Shown here: piece by piece, positions 1 through 13,249 of the stretch | Layout: every line of letters starts with the position of its first letter | Numbering within the stretch: the stretch's first letter is position 1 | DNA from: Plasmopara viticola | Lineage: Eukaryota; Oomycota; Peronosporomycetes; Peronosporales; Peronosporaceae | NCBI GenBank assembly: GCA_001695595.3 | Contig: MBPM02000006.1 | Coordinates: 868,001-932,000, forward strand | Reading direction: 5' to 3' | Length of the DNA stretch: 64,000 nt | Translations under genes and position numbers: made by a program | Notes under the pieces: model-generated | Databases searched by the model: none | What the model saw: the letters and a program-made list of their open reading frames with translations, nothing else | What the model was told of the DNA's origin: nothing

Positions 1-189
1 AAAGCAAAGGAAGTGTGGTGTGATTTGCTGTAAGCAATTTTAAAAGTAATTTGGAATAAAGCTTTTATGGATTCGTATCTGGCTACGGCCTAGCTGCTGG
101 CTCCCAGCCATTCACTGCTGGCATCTTCAAGGCTATCTTTCTTCTCGACATTTTAAATTACTTTCAACCAATGAGGTCTCTTTATCCTC

Positions 190-345
190 AATAATTATAA
201 GACGTCGGGGCTCTAGTTCTGGTCTGGAACTATGCGACCGCCTATTCCTAGGAAGGGACAATATACAAATGCACGTTGGGATCAATATAATTATATGGCG
301 TAATGGTAATTACCGGCAATTCTGCCGGTGAAGACAGGTTACGTC
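190..345. repeat. LTR-like fragment, copy 1
   Basis: This stretch can be aligned by eye with 10905-11010: both run from a GCCTA-TTCTA block through an ATATACA block to CAAT-TAAT-ATATGG-GTAATG in the same order and spacing. That makes them two degenerate copies of one repeat. Sequence like this next to gypsy debris is most simply LTR remnant, but neither terminal dinucleotides nor a target duplication can be defined, so the LTR assignment is inference. Confidence 0.4.
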
Positions 346-3300
346 AAACATTTTGTTTCTTGAAGGACCTTTTTAAAATAATCTCCTCAAAGCCACGGCT
401 AGCTTACCAGATATATCCAACATTGTTTTTACAAACGCTCACCACAATAAGTTAATTCTCGTAAATGGGGTGAGTCCGAGATAGTAGTAGTGTAATTCGA
501 CTATCCTTTGCTACCGGAGCAACCGAAAAACGTACTGTGTAGCAGAGATTCAAATACCCTGACAAACTTGTGAAGCGTTGCGATCTCACTCTTCAAAGTC
601 TCTATAAGGGTGTTGGATAAGATATAGCAAGCGCTAAAACAAGGTGCACTAAAGCAACAAAAGCTGTGAACACATTTTAGATTTCTCTTGGCACGCACTC
701 TTAAGCTGATTGTAAAAAACCTTACCCTACTTTCAAGCTCAAATTCGATTTATCTTTAACCCACAAGGTGTAAAAGATGCATTGGTCCTCTCCCAAAAGT
801 CCTTTAACTCAGGGACGCAACATCTTGAAGAACGTAACAGACGCTAATTAGGTATCTTAAGTAGCCTTTAGTGCTCATAGAAAAACATATGAGTATCACG
901 AGATCGATTAGATATAAATGTCATCTTTTAATTTAGGTGAAGTATGATGCAGTTATAAGCGCACGCGTATCACCGGCATTAATTCACGCTGGCACAAAGG
1001 TTTGATTACATGCCAAGCCGAAAAGGTGCAAGTGCATTGCCCTTTTCCACATCAGGCATTAGCACTTTCTGTTAAAGATAGTTTTTGAGACATGATCTAG
1101 AAAGCGCGAAACACTCGCATTGAGATGGCTTTCGTTGATATTTAATGGTAAGTGAGTCATGTGTTTCGACTTCAAAAGCCATAGTGGCATCGATTTGCTA
1201 TGCCACTTTAAAATATATATGCAAGCCGCATTTATGGTTGCAATTTTTACTCTCTCAACGCGCTACTTATGTCGATAAGATGTGTTGCAAGGACACGGTT
1301 TGAGCCTTGGGGAAGTTAATGTCTTCTTTGCTCTGGATGGTGACAAAAAGGGGCTTTACTCTTTGTTGAATTTATCAATTTTTTCATATACCTAAAAATT
1401 AGAAGTTGCTCATTAGAGACCTTCTTATGCTCATACTCGTGATTATAGGTCGTGTCATCAATAACGCAAGTTCATTATGAAGACAAGTCAAAAATGAGAA
1501 ATTTTTGGCGTCTATCTTACCGTCATAACTTTCTATCGGCAGTCGTTGCCATGGTATATGTCTAAGGCGCACAGCTTGAATGCCTGCTGACGATCCTACA
1601 GCTCTGATTAGGCTCCTCGGTAAGCCAAGAATTTTAACAATCAACTGGATGTAGTTCAAGCATTTGTGGGACAGTCTTTTGTATATCGCTATCAAAAACT
1701 TTAACGCCGACAAAACGCTTCATTAATTTTGAGCTTTTTAGAGAAATTTGGCATCTCTTGTACGACAAGTCTATACCGGATGAATACTGTCAATGCATAT
1801 TCCAATAAAAACGTAAATAAGAATACGTAATTATATTATATAAAAATCTGTACCATAGCTGCGATCAAATTAGCATGCTTTGTCACTTCTGTGGGCTTCA
1901 AACGCACTGAAGTGCTAGAAAAAGATTTTGCTGTTATAGAAGTGACACATTGAAAATGAGAAATCCTACACACATACCTAACACGCTCACAGATAAGCGG
2001 TTGCCTTGCTAATGTCAACTTGTACATCAGATATCATTAGCTTCGTCGGAGTCATGCAGCACCTTGCATTAAAGAATCGTGCAAAAAATATTGGGCTTTC
2101 CATTGAGCGACCGTCGATCTTAAGGAAATCATTTTGGCTATACCTATAAATTGTTAAACGAACTGCATTCACTTTAGTATCTTTTAATATGTATTAATAT
2201 GCAACTTAGGATAAATTGCGATGAGGCGTCATGCGTGCAGCGGGATCCACCATTCTAGAAACTTTTTAAGCTATGAGGCAACTTTAAATGTAATATCTCA
2301 AGCGAATTTATTAGCCCGTTACACCCCTTACTAACATATAGACAACGTTTGATACAAGAGGAATGGCATTTAATTTGCATTTAGGCGAAAAACCGCTCGG
2401 ACATATCAAACAGGTAGCAAAAAAGGGTGTTGACCGGTCATACTAAGCGACGATAATCAAGCCAGCACTAAGTAAGGTTGCTTTGGCTTGCACACGAGTA
2501 ACTGCATCAGATGTGGACTCTGCGCTTAGATCGCACTAGCTACACAGGCTTTGCCTGTGCAGAAGCGGCCACTTTTAGAAAAATCGACCATCAAAAATTC
2601 GCACGGATAAGATAAAATCTTGGAGAGCCTGCTGCAAAGTGGCTGTTGTTTAAGCTTAGCAGATGATCCACAGATACCTTCCTCTTAAATCGATAAATTC
2701 TGTTAACACTCGCCTTGACCTTTGCACTCAATGACTGCGCAGAAGTTAAAAATGAAGAGCTGTCAAAAAAACCTATTTGTTCGGATTGTAAGACAAGTCT
2801 ACAAAAACATTGGCCATGCCAAAATGAAAGGAGCATTATGGGTATGGGTAAATCCATCCTAGGACATATGATTGATGTGGTAATCGATTAAAAGGACCAA
2901 GGAAAAGTTGGTACGGACAAAAACATCGGCTCTTGGTACATTTCTCTGGGGAGGCCCATGGCCGAGTCGCTTACGCAGTGAGTAAAGGGTTATGTGAATT
3001 GCTCTCCACCGGGTGCCAATGCGTGTACCTAGGAGAAATTTTATGGTTAATACAAATAAGCTTTCTATGGACTAAGTAACGACCCACCAAAGCGCCGAAC
3101 AGTATGCTCACCTGCTTTTGTTGGAATATTTTTTAAGACAACCTCTCATGCAGTATCCGAAACGAATCTTGATTCACTAAGAGCGTTTGTCTTAGCGCGG
3201 CTATGCGCGTAAATTTAGCACTACATCGAATCCCGCTTAAGGACTTAATTTGGCGTCGTAAAACGCGAGAGGCTTCCAATCAGTATGAGGATATTGTGAT

Positions 3301-6300
3301 CACCACACTTCAGCTTTGATACTCATTTTGAGGCTAAGCGACCTTCAGGTTGTTGCCATGAAATGCTAAAAATCTCTTGACGAAAAATTTACGTCTGTGA
3401 GCTTAGGATACATATTGTTTACTTAAGACGTCAGTAAAAATTTATCCTCGGAATGTCTCGGCATCAGTAGAAAAGATTGAGCTGGGCACTAATAATGCAT
3501 GACTAATTACGGATAAAGCATGATCTTTACGATGTCCCGACCTAGGATACATAAAGTGCGGCTTACATACGAAACGTATGTTGCTTCAAAATTTTTCTTG
3601 ATAGCTGTCTTGAAGCTATTTCACGTTATTCTTGCGGCCCCTACGCACTTAAAAAAGCCTAAATGCGCAGAGATCACCACGTAGCAATATGAAGCTTCAC
3701 CAATAAGCCTAAGCAAAACCTTTATTTGCACTTTGCCAAATAAAAAATCAAACACTTCTGAGTCTCTAAATGCTTTAGACAAGTTGTTTGATTTATAATA
3801 TCGACAAATGCATCTAAGTAAAAAGAATTGGTAAAGATAGCTAGCATATAACAACAATCAATTGGTGCAGCCAAAAAAATATTTCCTATACCTCAAAAAG
3901 ACATTTGTTGACGTTGTCAGAAAGTTAAAAGATTTTCTTGTCCTCAACGCTTGCCTCAGCTTGCCTTTTAAAGCCAATTTGAGCGATTGTAAGCAGATAT
4001 ATTGTCAAATTATGTCCAGGTGGAGCGCATAATGAGCGAAAAATTTATGATCAAATTGTAAGATGCTGCCGGGGGTTATTACTTCAGTATGCCACTTGAA
4101 CACTGATTGCCGTGATAGTTGTATAAACCCGACAGCCATAAGCCAAATACAGTGCACTGTATAACGTTCAACGTACAAATCGACAATATGTTAAGCAACA
4201 CGTCTTTCGTAAATTGAGTGCTTGTGCATGTAATGTTGCCTTGTCCAGCTTGCTTAAAGCATAGAGTATTTAAATCTCTTCACTTGTTTTGAGCATGGCG
4301 AGTGCGCGGATTTCGACTTCCACACCATGCTGGTGAGACGTAATCAGTGTGCTCATGCTACTGATTTCATTTACTACTCCAAATGCTTATCAGATGAGCG
4401 CTCAGCTCCAAATTCTGTTTTTTTATAAAAAAAACGCAATCGCCATGTGTGCGCAAAAGCTCAGATAATATTGGCTCCGATATTTCCGACAGTAATGCTT
4501 TTTGTGCGGTATGGCTCAAACTTTTGATCGTCCAAGTAAGAGCAAGCCAGAATACCTTTTTTTGGATTGAGGGGACCTGGAAGTTCACTAAATCACAAAT
4601 GATTGGGTGAAGTCATTTCTCAATAAGAAATTTTGCCGCACGTGATCCGACTGCTCAGTTGCATAACGGTTTACAAATGGATCCGTCTCCTGTAACCCAT
4701 CCAAGGCTGACAAGTGTTTTGAGCAATTTAGATAGCTCGTCGAACGGATGCGAGAAGATTGTTCGGTCGGTTTCTGAAAGTTTGGATAAAATCAATGAGC
4801 ACTTTAATTGCGCATACGTAGAATTAAGTACAGATAAAAACATAAAATATAAAATCTTTCGTTCAAAAATTAGTTGTAACCCACCAAGTGGCTCGGGCAA
4901 CAAATTGCATCTACATTTTGATTTTTACTACAGATCCCGATCAGTTCTACTATATAATATCTCATTAGCACTCACTACAATTGATATTTGAGCAAGAAAT
5001 GCGCTTATTCTGGTGTCTCTTGATATGCTGCGGTATTTGAAAGCGATGTATACCGATTGAGGCTTCTCGTGCACCAAAAGTTAATTAGGAAGTCCAGCTT
5101 GATGTAAACAAGTCAAGATCATTTTTAATTTAGCTTGGCAGTTTAAGAAAATATCGCTTCGTACTAATCCGGCTGCAAGCAAATCAAGCTTTTACTACTT
5201 GGTCGGTGTATCAAACTTTTCGTATTGGATTGTCGAAAGCTCAAGTACACCTAAACTCAGATTGCTTTGATCCGGATCATAATCTGGTGCAAAACTGTGC
5301 TTGGGTCATCACCTGCTTTTACAAAGATGCCAGGAGCTTGTACGAGTAAGAGTGTGGGGTGTATAATGTTGCGGCTTGCAAAAGAACACACCAATGTAAT
5401 TAAGACTATTATGTTCAGGGCTATTAAGTAAGAAATGACCATTGACCGCCGTTCGAGTCATAAAAAGCAGCTAAATAAATTCGTACAAGGCTGGTGCTTA
5501 TTGCCTCACAACTACTTCATTTCTTAAATTGCAAATTTGTGAGTCCGTTTATGAAGCAGCAAATGTGTTACACATTTCAAATTTGTTCGCTGGGCTTTGA
5601 CGCGTGAATAAGCAAAGTCTTGAAGTGCTACATTTACGTCCAAACATTTATATATATCGTGCCAATAATTGCTTTTAAAGTAAAGTAGACAGATTTAGCG
5701 CTTAAATTCCATATTGGTTTGTCAACAATAGCCAATAAAGAAGCAAAAAACTTTGCTCAAGTTTGTTCACTTTAATGTAGCAAAGGGCTTGAAATGGTCC
5801 CAACTTTACCATGAGATATTCCAAGTCTACAAACACGCAATTTAATATAGTGACGCAATAACAGAACAAAGCCATAAGGCTATTAAAAGAGGCGCTAAGT
5901 TAAAAATTGATGGTTAGAAAGAGATGGAGTAGGCTTGTAGGCAATTCGTACCTAAGACTTTCGCTACTATTCTTTTGCTACAATCTAAAGCAAACAGTCT
6001 TCGACTGATAACCAGAGTGTGCTCTTCTTAGGATTCTACGCTACAGAAAGTGCGCGGTACAAGAATATCGATTGATTTTTACCTGGTCGATATATGTCTT
6101 CCATCTTCTGCACGTGCTAAACCATTGGCATTTATCACAGCTTGCCGCAAATTGACACCACTAAAATTGACCTTATCCCAAGTCAGCTTTGAGTGTCTGC
6201 ATATTGAACAGCGAACATTTAGCATGCCAAAAAGCCATTTCATTCAACACTTTGTAGCCTTTGACCTCGGTAGCTAAGCTTTAAAAGGACCTTTTTCTCT

Positions 6301-8729
6301 ACGCAATAAAAGAACAAATCCGCTGTTGTTTTAATTTGTATTTCCTTATATTATATTGAAGAATTTAAATGAAAATTTCTGATATTGAATAACATTTTTT
6401 AAGAAGACGACTTCGTCAGTATTTACTTGATAATAGTTTTGTGTTGATGTCAGACAACCATTAGCCAAATACCACGTCGACTTTTTTTCTTATGGAAGTC
6501 CGTTTCAAGAAAGTTACAACACAACCGAATTTTTACTTTATTACTTAAAGGACTGCCAGCCGATTTCTTCGACACTTTTTTAACAAATCTAAAAGTTATA
6601 CAAAGAAACAGAATGTGTATATTGATTTAGCGCAAGCTGGTAAAAGATAGATATTTTCATGCCATTTGGCTAGTTTTTGTGCTCGCTCAACAAATTATTA
6701 CATATCATATTGAAGGTGGATGGAAGATCACGCTGACATGGTGGCGACTGTGTTCCCGTCATGCCTTTTCGATGTAGCTAGTCATTCAACAGATCTTGCC
6801 AATGGCTCATATTTCCTACTCCTTTGTAGCTAGATCAGCCGCACCACCGCACCGATCATTGGATTTATTCAGTACTGGTTGACATTAATAGCTTTATCAT
6901 CGTAAATAAGATGCTTTTAAGTCCTTTTATTTGAGGTTCATCGTACATTATTCCAACTCCGTGTATGACACCATAAATAAGAGGCATAAGGTTTCCGATA
7001 AAAGGAATATATTAAATGTATACTTCTTGACAGAAAAAAATCATTCAAGCAATTTCCGAGCTTTAGCGTTGTGACAGAGGCCCATACTGTCTTTCTACAT
7101 AGTGTTCTGGCGAGTTACAGGAACAAGTTTAAGCTAGTATAGTCTATTGATATGCTTATTACACTTTTCGTTCCTTTTGACTGACACTTACCAGGACATT
7201 AATCATGTTCATATACATATATCGAGGTAATGTCAGGGGCGATTTGCGATGCCTGTATCAATATCGTGTCAGGCGGTTGTCGTAACTTTTTTACGGCTCT
7301 GTTAGATGTAAAAGTTACAATTCTTATTTCGCTGCTCTTTTTATCAGATTTGAATTGCAGTCAACTTGATGTAGATGAGTTTTGGCCAATTATCAAGCAT
7401 GCAGGCAATATGCTCGTCAAGCGCGCGGTCTAATTCACCATAGCGGTGCTGACAAGTATGGAATGCGATAAATCTTTTATACTGCAAGAAACCTACCAAA
7501 GCGATTTCAGTTTTATACGACACCCTAATTCTTTGGTCGTAATCTCGAAAAGCAAATTGTGTAATGTTTAGCGAGGCACTACCTTATTGCTCGTTCAGTA
7601 CAAAATAGAATTAAGGGATGGCCAAGAACGTCGTTAAAAAAGGTACTTCGCTGAACAAGATGCATTCCCAAAGTTATCCTAATCTAGCGACGGAAGCCCT
7701 CTAACCAAGGCAAAGGACAAAACCTACACCAGCTATCGAAAGCTGTGTCAAAAGCTGAAGATGAATCCTTCGAGGCGCCACAATTACATATTCATGTCAT
7801 GCGATGGCCGGTCAACCGAAAAAACTTGCACAATTAGTTATGATAATCCGGTGGTGTAACCGTCGTCATCGGCAGATTTGCCGGTATCAACCATTAAACC
7901 ATGTAGTCAAATTATTTCCAATTTGCGTATGCACTGGTACTCTCCATGAGAATAGGCAATTGCATAGATTAGACTGAAATTAAGGTCCAGATCTCCTGTA
8001 ATCATTACGAGTCGAGCGACCCTATTGATTGAAAATAAGCCGGGATGTGTAAGAAGTCAATTGGGCCGAAGAAGTTTGATAGCCTTTAGCATGGTAACAG
8101 TAGATTGCTGAGACCCACCAGTAACGCCGTAGCAAGACAAGTGTCCGCAAGCGCCCTCCACTTTATGTCGTTCCTCGATTTGCTTTAAGTAAGCAACACT
8201 CTTCCTGTCCGCTTCACTTGCCACTCAAGCCTCGTCCGACAGGCGACTATGAGAAGCTTCTTTCGCGACTATATTATAGAGTAGAGCTTTCGTGCTAAGT
8301 GGAAGAGTAAAAGGCAAGGGTGCTCGTGATCACATATTGAGATCTTGTGATTATTGGTACTATATTTCAAAAGGTAGGGTTTTTAGCACGAATTTAAAAT
8401 TCAGCGGTTAGTAATTGCACGCTAGTGTGGCACCAGTATTTATGGTATAGTGTGACTTTTGGTACCTGTCCCGCTATTGGCTATCATATCTACATAGCTA
8501 CTTCGCACGGCTTCATTGAATGAGTAAACGAAAGACTCGTATACCTACCAATTTATTTATTACCACCACAAAGATTTTAATGAGTGATAATGGAGATCTC
8601 TACAGAATTTGAAAGGACTTGTGGTGATAGCGGTAAAAACGCTAAAGCTTGCCCCCTTTATTTTTAGCGGAATCCCGGATTGTAAGTGCTCAGGTGGCTA
8701 GACGACATCATTGAAAAACTAAAGCGTAG
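346..8729. other. AT-rich stretch without a supportable gene
   Basis: All open frames are short, mostly lack an ATG start and show no domain I recognise. The only structured patch is around 7834-7905, where GGTGTAA and CGGCAGATTTGCCGGT resemble parts of the LTR-like repeat at 285-330. The rest reads as old, heavily mutated repeat sequence. Confidence 0.5.
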
Positions 8730-9230
8730 TATAGAGTAAACTCAAAGCTTTTGCCAAATTTATTTGATCACGCTGATCACGCGTCTAAAGTGTGTAGACT
8801 GCAAAACAAAAGTGAATTAGTCTGGTTGATTGTCAATCAAGTTCTAGTATATTATACATCGAGTGCCGAAAAGGCCAGCAAAAATTGCCAACGAAGAGGC
8901 CGTAAGGCTAAGCGCTCACCCTCAAACCCAAGTCCTCGTCAGAAGAGAAGAAATTATGTAGAACTTTACGGCCAGCGTCGCGCTCGAATTTACTTAAGGC
9001 AATTCCGCAAGATTCTGCCAGTGCCACTGGCCAATCAGACTCAGCCCCCAATCCCGAGCTACTCAAATTATATTGCAACAATGGGACAAGAAAATTTTTT
9101 CATGCAGCAACTACTGCTAAATTCACTCTGCAACAACATATATACTAAGCTCATATACGAGCTTAAGGGCACGTATAGTTCGCTTTTTGCGGCCGCTTCA
9201 GCGGAATCAATAAGTGAAAAGAGCGGGTAG
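8730..9230 (+). other. Unrecognised open frame, no ATG in first two thirds
   Basis: This frame is open for 166 codons between an in-frame TAG at 8727 and a TAG at 9228. It is locally richer in G and C than its flanks. The product would carry a very basic central stretch (RRGRKAKR about 55 residues in, then several RR/QRR clusters) followed by a Pro/Gln-rich and then a hydrophobic C-terminal part. The first in-frame ATG comes only near 9080, so it would have to be an exon or a gene remnant. I do not recognise the family. Chance is not excluded, because a stop-free run of this length is only mildly unexpected in 64 kb. Confidence 0.2.
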
Positions 9231-10904
9231 GGCTAAAGTTATATCGTTAATTGCAGCCCATGCTCCGCAATATCATGCTCCAGTAAGCACTGATTTTGCA
9301 CCGATCGTCAAAGACTTTCAGAAGCCTCAGCAACTCCCATCCATAAATTTCCGGTTAAAGGTGCTGACCGCAGTAATCGTAAGCAATTATGACCTCAGTG
9401 CCACCTTGCCAAAGTAAGATTTGTATCATCAATATTTTGCGAAATAAGAAAAGCTCGTTTTTATCATGATAAACTTAGTTCGACACTGACGACGGTGTCA
9501 CGCGCAAATTTGCTTTGCGTGAAAGTAGAGCTTGGCCTTTTTACCAAGAAGAGAGAATAAGGCGATGTCCACGCAATACCACGCACTTTTTAGTCTTTGC
9601 AATGACGTAGCTCGCCACTGACATATATCGCTTGACCCAATATATTGACAGTTACTAAAGGATGTATTAATTATAGGCCGTTATGTACGACGATACTCAT
9701 AAATTGGAGAGACACGAGTCAGCGTACAAGGTCCATCGTCTTAAAACTTTGCCGACAAGCTAAAGAATTCAATGTGGCATTATTGAGCAAGCTTATAAGT
9801 CTCTCAGTCTTGTCAATAGGGCTTCTTGCCTTTCCAGCGAGGACACGCATGTAAACAGCTTCTAGAAAAATCAAAAGTACTTACGTACTTCCTTATGAAC
9901 TTGGCCTGAAATTTGAAGCTCTTCTTGAGATAAAATGAGCTAGTTTATCATGTAGAACGTATTACCAGCAGAAACGTGTCACGGGTATTCTTAAAGTCGA
10001 CACGCATTTCAAGCTTAGTAGATTTCTACGAAGCAAGCCTAAATTTATTTGTCGCAACTTAAACATTAAAGTAGCTAGCGATTCGAGAATATACCGCGGC
10101 TGGCCTTTTTTGGGCACACATTTGTGGTAGTGCAGTCATACCTCACCTAAATTAAGTACTTGACTTAGTATACTGCCGACCACATAAATATTAGAACTAT
10201 GTTGCTTCAGTGTGCAGATTGCGCCTCTCTCTATCCAAAGTTCTGCTCAATTTCACCTTTGCATCACAAGTCATCTCATTGAAGACATGTATTAGAAAGC
10301 ACCCGATGAGTACTAAAGCTTTTCTTAAAACATTTGTACAAGGATTCTATTTAGGCCCAAAAGCTACCCTACGATTACGCTGAAACAAACGGTTGCTATG
10401 ATATGAGATTTACTTTTTGTATTCACGGCATGTCTTCCATAGAGAATACGCGACCGGTGAAGTCCAATTGTACTGTTTGCCCCATACCCTGCCATATTCA
10501 GGTGAAATGTGATATTAATTTCTCGCAAATTCTTCAAATATATATTAAAACAAAGTTGGAGAACCATCGCGTGTCGGCATCCATTGACGGTATCAATTGT
10601 GGTCATGTAACGCAGTCGCAGAGAAACTTTTTTTTGATCCCAGTCGTCGATCAAGGCCTGAACGGCAAGCGGTATGAAGTAGGTGAACGGAGAGAGGCAT
10701 CAACTGCTAAAAAAAAAAGTGTTATTAATATGGAGATTTATTATGAATTATCGTCTTACTATAGCCTAACTAGTGACTATCGACCATCTACACTACCATG
10801 TAAATGCTTTCATCTTCTTTATTCAATTTGCCTCTTTACGCACCCTAGATTATTTTAAATTTATATTGTCTCTTGAATCCTTATGGTTATGGGACATCTA
10901 GACC
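9231..10904. other. No supportable gene
   Basis: A plus-strand frame of 151 codons (10403-10858, ATG start) and a minus-strand frame (10364-10654) overlap here. Neither shows a family signature, and neither has the base composition of the real genes in this window. Confidence 0.4.
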
Positions 10905-11002
10905 GTTTTTCCGATCTGAGGCCGAATTACTGCCTAATTCTATGGATGGTACCCATGCATATACATATTTTTTGGAACAATGTAATCATATGGTGTAATG
11001 AT
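10905..11002. repeat. LTR-like fragment, copy 2
   Basis: Degenerate second copy of the repeat at 190-345, with the same ordered blocks ending in ATATGGTGTAATG. It runs directly into the tandem repeat at 11003, so that repeat may originally have been part of the LTR. Confidence 0.4.
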
Positions 11003-11090
11003 CGTTATAGTTGGCGGTAACGACGATTACGTTATAGTTGTCGGTGACGATGGTCACGCCACAATTGACTGTGACGACGATTACGTCATA
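11003..11090. repeat. Decayed 27-bp tandem repeat, 3.3 units
   Basis: Three 27-bp units can be laid out end to end at 11003-11029, 11030-11056 and 11057-11083, with a fourth started at 11084. Each unit begins CGTTATAGTT or CGCCACAATT and ends ACGATTA or close to it. Units 1 and 2 share the first eleven bases. The unit length is exact but the units have diverged, so this is an old array. Confidence 0.65.
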
Positions 11091-11092
11091 TG

Positions 11093-12475
11093 ACCTCTCA
11101 TAAAAAATGTCGATATGAGGTCTGGGGGAGTTTACCGTTGAGGATTCGTCAGCACAGCACAGCAGTTAGAATTATACTTGCGTTCGGCTAAAAGATTCAA
11201 AATCTACGCGTACACTTTTCAATTAGATTGTCTCTGTTTGCAGCGATTTTAAAATTTCTGCCTTATTGTGCCGGATGACGTGGCATTAGATCCAGATATT
11301 TGGATTTACTTGATTGCGATACTTTACTCAAGGTTGCTTAGGACCGGATGAGCGAAGCACTTGACTGGATGAAGTACTGTTATGAGAAGAAAAGACTTTT
11401 GGAAGACATTGAAGTTGTCGATACGGTGCTTTGAGGCGGCAATAAATTTAGGTTTTCGTCACGAAGCTCTTGCTTAACTAAAGAAGCTAACATCAAGGTG
11501 TGTTGACCCATTCCCCATCGTGGAGAAACTTTTGCGAGGTTCATGTATGTTTTGAAGCTACACCCAGCGTTCTTCACTTCATTGTTGGTGCTGTTTTGGG
11601 GGACTTCAAACGTTGACAAAACGTGAATAAAGTCCTGTTGACCGATGGCTCCGAAGGGCAAATGCTAAATTGGACACCGCAAGTACAAGAAGAGCCTACA
11701 ATATAAGGTTCGGTGGCTTGGTGAAACATAGAACGCCACCCGGGAGCCTGTGGCGAATCTGAAACATAGTTCCGGATCGATCTCTATTAAGTGTTCAAAG
11801 ACTTAATAGATCAGCCGTATCTTTTTAACTTTTTTCCATTTATTCATCCGTTTGTGCCTAAAGCCGAGGACGATTTATGTTGTGCTCCTACAGCAAATAC
11901 GATTTCTCGTCATAAGTAAGATGTAAAGTTGGCATCTCGATCGTATTGATAATCTTAGAACTTCATATAGTTGTTCATGAAGACCTTTGCAGTTTCTGCA
12001 GTTTCGTTTGTTGTTTTCGAAGCCCTTTTTGTTTAGCGATTGACTAACACCATGACAGCATTGAAACCGCTACTGATATCAGATTTTTATTGATGAAGTC
12101 CATTAAATTTGTCGATCCAACTGCCTCTCGGAACATTTCGAGACTGAAGTATTCCTGGTGTAAATTATGCCTAGTCTTGTCGCGCTAACCAATTTTGCAT
12201 GAGTTAATATAGCGCTGGATGTACTTAAATTTTTCGATCTGTTGTACTGTGACACACGTCCAAATAGATCTTGTAGAATCCTGAATGGCCTGCCGACACT
12301 TAATCGTGGTTTTCACCGATGACATATATTTCAGGTCTTCGTCGTCGGAAATTTCGGACGTGGAGTCTCATCTTTGCCTGTTTGGTAATGCAAATACCAT
12401 CCTGCAATGAGTACTTTGGCATATCGTCTTCGCTTTTTCAGCGCTTTGGTGCTATGCTGTATGTCCTAAATTTTA
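11093..12475. other. No supportable gene
   Basis: One minus-strand frame (11380-11661, 93 codons) has no recognised motif. Given the neighbours it is probably gypsy-derived debris, but I see no diagnostic residue. Confidence 0.4.
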
Positions 12476-12979
12476 CTAATACATCGCTTGTACGGATTGA
12501 GCGACAGTAATCTTGTTCGTTCTAACCGTCACAATCTCGCGACTCTTGGCCGCTTTTAATAGCTCTTGCAAAATAAATTGGACAGCTTTACTCTCGACTT
12601 CCGGATTGCGTGACAGCGCAGCAGTGACGGTGTTGGTTCCGCCAAGTGTATACCGAAGCAAAGGCTGAAACTCGGCAAGCCCATTGCACCATCAAGCGAC
12701 TCTGCAGTTTGTAGTTTTCTGCATCAGGATTATCTCAATACTTTTGTGATACGTTTCGACCGTAAATGGTCGATCAAGAAGATACACACGTCATACTTCA
12801 AAGAAATGCATGATAGCAAGTAGCTCTTGCTCACAAATCGGGTAGTTCAGCTCGGCTGGCTTGATCTTTTGACCAGCTAAATCAATCTGGAGATCTAGCT
12901 CTCCGTCTTTTTGAGACAAGACCCGCTTCTTAGCTCTACGTCCTATAGTGCAATAACTTTCCGTGCTTTTCTGGACCAC
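12476..12979 (-). mobile_element. Ty3/gypsy RNase H fragment, decayed
   Basis: Reading the minus strand, two frames separated by a short gap carry the hallmark of oomycete gypsy RNase H. First comes QKDGELD followed by AGQKIKPAELNYP and EQELLAIMH, then a second block with LGGTNTV and ALSRNPE, the end-of-RNase-H signature normally reading ADALSR. Stop codons interrupt the stretch between the blocks (about 12662-12790). The fragment is inverted relative to the larger gypsy relic that starts at 13.2 kb, so it comes from a separate insertion or a local inversion. It is not functional. Confidence 0.85.
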
Positions 12980-13249
12980 CCCACGACATCATCAAGAAGA
13001 GAACAACCTTGAATAGCGATCGAGCTCTCGGACAAACATTTGAGCAGATTTATAAAGCCCAAGTGTCAACTCATACTTCCACTCGTTTCTGGTCTTTCGA
13101 AGTCTTCAAAATCACCTTAACAAGCTCTCCGTTTGTCAGATCGTGCATCGGCCCAGACACTGCTTACAGAACCGGTCTATCGTGCAAACACGACCGGAAC
13201 CAAAACGCTTTCATAAGGGGAGGGTGAGAACGACGACTGGACTAAATCG

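Noticed and set aside
5257..5442. 61-residue minus-strand frame with a signal-peptide-like start (ATG)
   Set aside because: Hydrophobic start only; no RXLR or EER, short, and AT-rich DNA yields such hydrophobic frames by chance.
10403..10858. 151-codon plus-strand frame with ATG
   Set aside because: No family motif, composition like the flanking debris, and an overlapping antisense frame of similar quality.
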